A stretch of DNA of 9,266 nt from Candidatus Aminicenantota bacterium. GTDB taxonomy: Bacteria > Acidobacteriota > Aminicenantia > Aminicenantales > JAFGAV01. The stretch covers positions 1 to 9,266 of the forward strand of contig VGJG01000046.1 of NCBI GenBank assembly GCA_016867615.1, written 5' to 3'. Positions 6,589 through 9,266 of the stretch are shown here, piece after piece. A program made the position numbers and the translations under genes. Position 1 is the first letter of the stretch, and each line of letters opens with the position of its first letter. The notes beneath the pieces were generated by a model, which searched no databases, was not told the DNA's origin, and saw only the letters and a program-made list of their open reading frames with translations.

Positions 6589-7977
6589 ATGTTCGAGGCC
6601 CATGTCTACCGTCAGAGGCGCCGGAAGCTGAGGACGCTGGTCAAGGACGGTCTGATCCTCTTTCCCGGCAACGGCGAACTGCCGATGAACTATCCGGCCA
6701 ACGCCTATCCCTTCCGTCAGGACAGCGCTTTTCTTTACTATTTCGGGCTGGACACGCCGGGACTGAACGCGGTCATCGACGCCGACGAGGGGCGGGCGGT
6801 CGTCTTCGGCGACGACATCGGCCTGGAGGACATCATCTGGATGGGAAACCTGCCCCGCCTCAGGGACAGGGCCCGCTCGGCGGGCGTCACGCACACGGCG
6901 CCGTCGGCCCGTTTCGAGGAGACCGTGCGCCGCGCCCTGTCCGGCGGCCGCAGGGTGCATTACCTGCCGCCCTACCGCCCCGAGGTCAAGGCCGCGCTGT
7001 CCCGTCTCCTGGGCGCGCCTGCCGAGGACCTCAAAGCCGGAGCGTCCGAGCCCCTGATCCGGGCCGTGGTCGCCCAGAGGATCATCAAATCGCCCCAGGA
7101 AGTCCGCGAAATCGAGAGGGCCCTGACGGTTACGGAGAAGATGTACGCGGCGGCCATGAGCATGACCCGTCCGGGCGTTCTGGAGAGGGAGGTGGCCGGC
7201 AGGATGGACGGCCTGGCCGTCAGCGGCGGCTGGGGGACGGCCTTTCCGACGATCCTGACGGTCAACGGCCAGATCCTGCACAACCACGACCACGGCAACA
7301 TCATGCGCCGCGGGCGGCTGCTGGTCGTCGATTCGGGTGCCGCGTCCGCCCGCCATTACGCCTCGGACATCACCCGGACCCTGCCCGTGAGCGGAACGTT
7401 CACCACCCGTCAGCGGGAGATCTATGAAATCGTCCTCGGAGCCCAGGAGACGGCCATCGCCTCCATGAAGCCGGGCGTCCTCTATCGCGAGGTGCATCTC
7501 AAGGCGGCGCGCTTCATCGCCTCCGGCTTGAATCAGCTGGGACTGATGAAAGGGGACGTCGAGGACTCCGTGGCCGCCGGAGCCCATGCGCTTTTCTTCC
7601 CCCACGGCCTGGGACATCAGCTCGGAATGGACGTTCACGACATGGAGAGCCTGGGCGAGAACTTCATCGGTTACGACGAGCGGATCCGCCGCAGCGAGCA
7701 GTTCGGCTTGGCCTACCTCCGCTTCGCCCGGGAGCTCCGCCCCGGGCACGTCCTGACCGTTGAGCCGGGGGTTTATTTCATTCCCGCCCTGGCGTCCCGA
7801 TGGAAGAAAGAGAAAAAACACACGGGCTTCATCAACTACCTCAAGGTCATGGACTGCATGGATTTCGGCGGCATCCGCATCGAGGACGACGTCCTCATCA
7901 CGGCCTCGGGCCGCCGCGTCCTCGGCCCGCCGATTCCCAAGAAAGTCAAGCACATCGAAAAGGCCATGGCCCGCTGA
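6589..7977 (+). CDS. pepP: Xaa-Pro aminopeptidase-like M24B metallopeptidase
   Basis: A 462-residue cytoplasmic peptidase expected to release the N-terminal residue from peptides whose second residue is proline, or to split Xaa-Pro dipeptides. Residues about 1-140 form an aminopeptidase P N-terminal domain ('YPFRQDSAFLYYFGLDTPG' at 40-58 is typical). Residues about 170-445 form the 'pita-bread' catalytic domain. All five dinuclear metal ligands are visible: D248 ('VVDSGA'), D260 ('ASDITRT'), H339 ('FFPHGLGHQLGMDVHD'), E392 ('TVEPGVYF') and E432 ('GIRIEDD'). H343 and H350 are the conserved accessory histidines. The gene has its own likely promoter and a good Shine-Dalgarno. It sits 73 bases after the hydroxyproline dehydratase gene, which suggests a role in freeing proline or hydroxyproline from peptides. 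Whether it prefers Xaa-Pro aminopeptidase or prolidase substrates cannot be read from sequence. Confidence 0.9.
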   Translation: MFEAHVYRQRRRKLRTLVKDGLILFPGNGELPMNYPANAYPFRQDSAFLYYFGLDTPGLNAVIDADEGRAVVFGDDIGLEDIIWMGNLPRLRDRARSAGVTHTAPSARFEETVRRALSGGRRVHYLPPYRPEVKAALSRLLGAPAEDLKAGASEPLIRAVVAQRIIKSPQEVREIERALTVTEKMYAAAMSMTRPGVLEREVAGRMDGLAVSGGWGTAFPTILTVNGQILHNHDHGNIMRRGRLLVVDSGAASARHYASDITRTLPVSGTFTTRQREIYEIVLGAQETAIASMKPGVLYREVHLKAARFIASGLNQLGLMKGDVEDSVAAGAHALFFPHGLGHQLGMDVHDMESLGENFIGYDERIRRSEQFGLAYLRFARELRPGHVLTVEPGVYFIPALASRWKKEKKHTGFINYLKVMDCMDFGGIRIEDDVLITASGRRVLGPPIPKKVKHIEKAMAR

Positions 7978-7999
7978 GGTTCGGCAAGGATTCCGGGGA

Positions 8000-8830
8000 G
8001 TGAAGATCGCTCTGGTGCAGCAGCGGGCGTCCGCCGACCCCTCGGAAAACCTCGCCAGGGGAAAGAAGGCTTTCCTTCGAGCGGTTGAAGCCGGCGCCCG
8101 TCTGGTGGCCTTCGCCGAGCTGGCCTTCAGCCGGTTCCTGCCCGGAGAGCGGGCGACCCCTCTCCGCCTGGCCGCGGCGGAACCTATTCCCGGACCGACC
8201 ACCGAGCTGTTTTCCGGTCTTTGCCGTGACCACGCGGCCGTGGCCGTGTTGAATCTCTTCGAGATCCGCGGCCGAAGAACGTACGACGCTTCCCCGGTCA
8301 TAGACGCCGACGGACGCCTGGCGGGCGTGACGCGCATGATGCACATCATGGACGGGCCCGGCTTTCGTGAGAAGGGCTATTACGCTCCGGGTCCGGCCGG
8401 TCCCCTGGTCCATGACACGCGCCTCGGACGGGTTGGGGTGGCCGTCTGTTACGACCGTCACTTTCCCGAGTATATGCGGGTCCTCGGTCTCCGTGACGCG
8501 GACATCGTCATCGTCCCCCAGGCCGGCGTGGTCGACGAATGGGGCGAGGGTGTTTTCGAGGCCGAGCTCCAGGCGGCGGCCTTGCAGAACGGATACTATG
8601 CCGCCCTCGTCAACCGGGTGGGTCGGGAGGGGATCAACGACTTTTCCGGGGAATCCTTCGTCGTGGACCCCTTCGGCCGGGTGACGGCCCGGGCTCCGGG
8701 GCGCAGGGAGAGCCTGCTCATCGCCGAAGTCGATTTTCGTCTCAGGAAAAGGTGCCCGGCCGCGCGGCACTTCCTCCGGGACCGCAGGCCGGAGGCCTAT
8801 CGACGTTTCGGCCTCGCACGGAAACGTTGA
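8000..8830 (+). CDS. Nitrilase-superfamily carbon-nitrogen hydrolase with altered catalytic lysine
   Basis: A 276-residue protein with the alpha-beta-beta-alpha fold signature of amidases related to N-carbamoylputrescine amidase and beta-ureidopropionase. It begins 'KIALVQ', has the catalytic glutamate in 'FAELAF' (E40), the nucleophile in 'VAVCYDRHFPE' (C150) and the second conserved glutamate in 'FREKGYY' (E124). The segment that normally reads 'yRKmHipd' reads 'TRMMHIMD' (111-118), so the catalytic lysine position is M113. The codon is ATG where AAG would give lysine, a one-base difference. Either the enzyme is inactive or works differently, or this base is an error. The start is the GTG at 8000; there is no suitable in-frame ATG, and AAGGA (7986-7990) lies 9 bases upstream. 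It follows the peptidase gene by 22 bases, so the two are probably co-transcribed. The natural substrate cannot be named from sequence. Confidence 0.85.
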   Translation: MKIALVQQRASADPSENLARGKKAFLRAVEAGARLVAFAELAFSRFLPGERATPLRLAAAEPIPGPTTELFSGLCRDHAAVAVLNLFEIRGRRTYDASPVIDADGRLAGVTRMMHIMDGPGFREKGYYAPGPAGPLVHDTRLGRVGVAVCYDRHFPEYMRVLGLRDADIVIVPQAGVVDEWGEGVFEAELQAAALQNGYYAALVNRVGREGINDFSGESFVVDPFGRVTARAPGRRESLLIAEVDFRLRKRCPAARHFLRDRRPEAYRRFGLARKR

Positions 8831-8842
8831 GCCTGTTTCCGC

Positions 8843-9061
8843 CTAGCGGCAGGTGCCGCACGATTTCGATGTGCAGGTTCCGCAGGAGCTCGAGGACGAT
8901 ACCAGACGGCTGCTTCCCCCGCCGATTCCGAAGGACGAAAAAAGCTTCTCTACGTCCCGGCTTTGGCAGGAGCGGCAGAGGACGCTCTTCTCCTCCCCCA
9001 GGCGGACCAGCGCCTCGAAGCGGCAGCCGCATTGGCGGCAGGAGAACTCGTAGAGGGGCAT
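8843..9061 (-). CDS. FmdB-family zinc ribbon protein
   Basis: A 72-residue protein starting at the ATG 9061-9059. Its N-terminus, 'MPLYEFSCRQCGCRFEALV', is the standard opening of the FmdB/putative regulatory zinc ribbon family. Zinc ligands are probably C8/C11 and C29/C32. The tail after about residue 43 is low complexity: glycine and serine followed by two Cys-Gly-Thr-Cys repeats (60-63 and 68-71), common in this family. The molecular role of the family is poorly known; the founding member was proposed to regulate an amidase operon in a methylotroph, but most members are of unknown function. It lies 12 bases downstream of ridA and ends 12 bases from the converging amidase gene. Confidence 0.88.
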   Translation of the reverse strand: MPLYEFSCRQCGCRFEALVRLGEEKSVLCRSCQSRDVEKLFSSFGIGGGSSRLVSSSSSCGTCTSKSCGTCR

Positions 9062-9073
9062 GCGCGGCGGGTG

Positions 9074-9266
9074 TCAGCTTTTGACCAGGGCGACGGCCTC
9101 GATCTCGACCAGGACATCGCGCGGCAGCCGGGCGACTTGGACGGCGGCCCGGGCGGGGTAGGGAGCCGGAAAAAACTCCTGGTAGACGGCGTTCATGCGG
9201 TTGAAATCGTTCATATCCTGGAGAAAAACCGTCACCTTGACCGCCTCGGACAGGGAGCTCGAAGCC
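9074..9266 (-). CDS. ridA: RidA, reactive enamine/imine deaminase (C-terminal part, cut by window edge)
   Basis: The last 63 residues are visible; the reading frame enters at 9265 and stops with TGA at 9076-9074. The sequence contains '[20 protein letters not shown]', '[12 protein letters not shown]' and '[12 protein letters not shown]', the hallmark end of the YjgF/YER057c/UK114 family. The arginine of 'PAR' corresponds to the catalytic R105 of E. coli RidA, and the second glutamate of 'VEIEA' to E120. RidA hydrolyses unstable enamine/imine intermediates, such as 2-aminoacrylate made by PLP-dependent dehydratases, to ketoacids and ammonia. It is followed after 12 bases by the FmdB-type gene, suggesting a shared transcript. 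The N-terminal half lies outside the window. Confidence 0.92.
   Translation of the reverse strand, partial: ASSSLSEAVKVTVFLQDMNDFNRMNAVYQEFFPAPYPARAAVQVARLPRDVLVEIEAVALVKS

Noticed and set aside
4725..8349. Long open frames on the minus strand antisense to hypD and pepP (about 590 and 620 codons).
   Set aside because: They lie opposite genes with intact catalytic motifs, have no recognisable domains, and are expected where GC-rich third positions suppress stop codons on the opposite strand.
8846..8859. GCGGCAGGTGCCGC palindrome between the convergent genes as a terminator.
   Set aside because: It encodes the Cys-Gly-Thr-Cys-Arg end of the FmdB-type protein and has no following T tract on either strand.

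Overview
This is a GC-rich, gene-dense bacterial chromosome segment with short intergenic gaps and several 4-base stop/start overlaps. The organism is probably an anaerobe that ferments amino acids or peptides, because the window encodes an oxygen-sensitive glycyl radical enzyme with its radical-SAM activase, plus a proline-type peptidase. The gene content and style would fit lineages such as Candidatus Aminicenantes or related deep anaerobic groups. That placement is a guess; no marker here fixes the taxonomy.

Layout. (1) 1-1189, minus strand: hflK and the start of hflC, an SPFH membrane-protein pair coupled through an ATGA overlap. (2) 1190-1304: a divergent promoter region. (3) 1305-1882, plus strand: tadA (tRNA adenosine deaminase), then a complete tRNA-Ser(CGA) only 12 bases downstream. 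(4) 1919-6515, plus strand: a compact operon. It holds a 99-residue protein that looks like an internally deleted SAM methyltransferase, a homoserine dehydrogenase without an ACT domain, a glycyl radical enzyme activase, and a 787-residue glycyl radical enzyme. The junctions are 4 bases overlapped, 4 bases overlapped and 3 bases apart. (5) 6589-8830, plus strand: a probable own promoter, an M24B Xaa-Pro aminopeptidase-like metallopeptidase, and a nitrilase-superfamily amidase whose catalytic lysine position is methionine. (6) 8843-9266, minus strand, convergent: an FmdB-type zinc ribbon protein preceded by the C-terminal part of RidA.

How the genes may work together. The glycyl radical enzyme would be labelled 'pyruvate formate-lyase' by a generic pipeline. 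Its Gly-Cys-Val-Glu active site and the residues at every substrate-contact position I recall from Clostridioides difficile HypD instead point to trans-4-hydroxy-L-proline dehydratase, which makes 1-pyrroline-5-carboxylate. The adjacent peptidase family cleaves bonds preceding proline, so the region 3240-7977 reads as a candidate module for using hydroxyproline from collagen-like peptides. No pyrroline-5-carboxylate reductase is visible, so the second step must be encoded elsewhere or done differently. The homoserine dehydrogenase, the shrunken methyltransferase and the altered amidase do not have an obvious place in that pathway and are the main puzzles.
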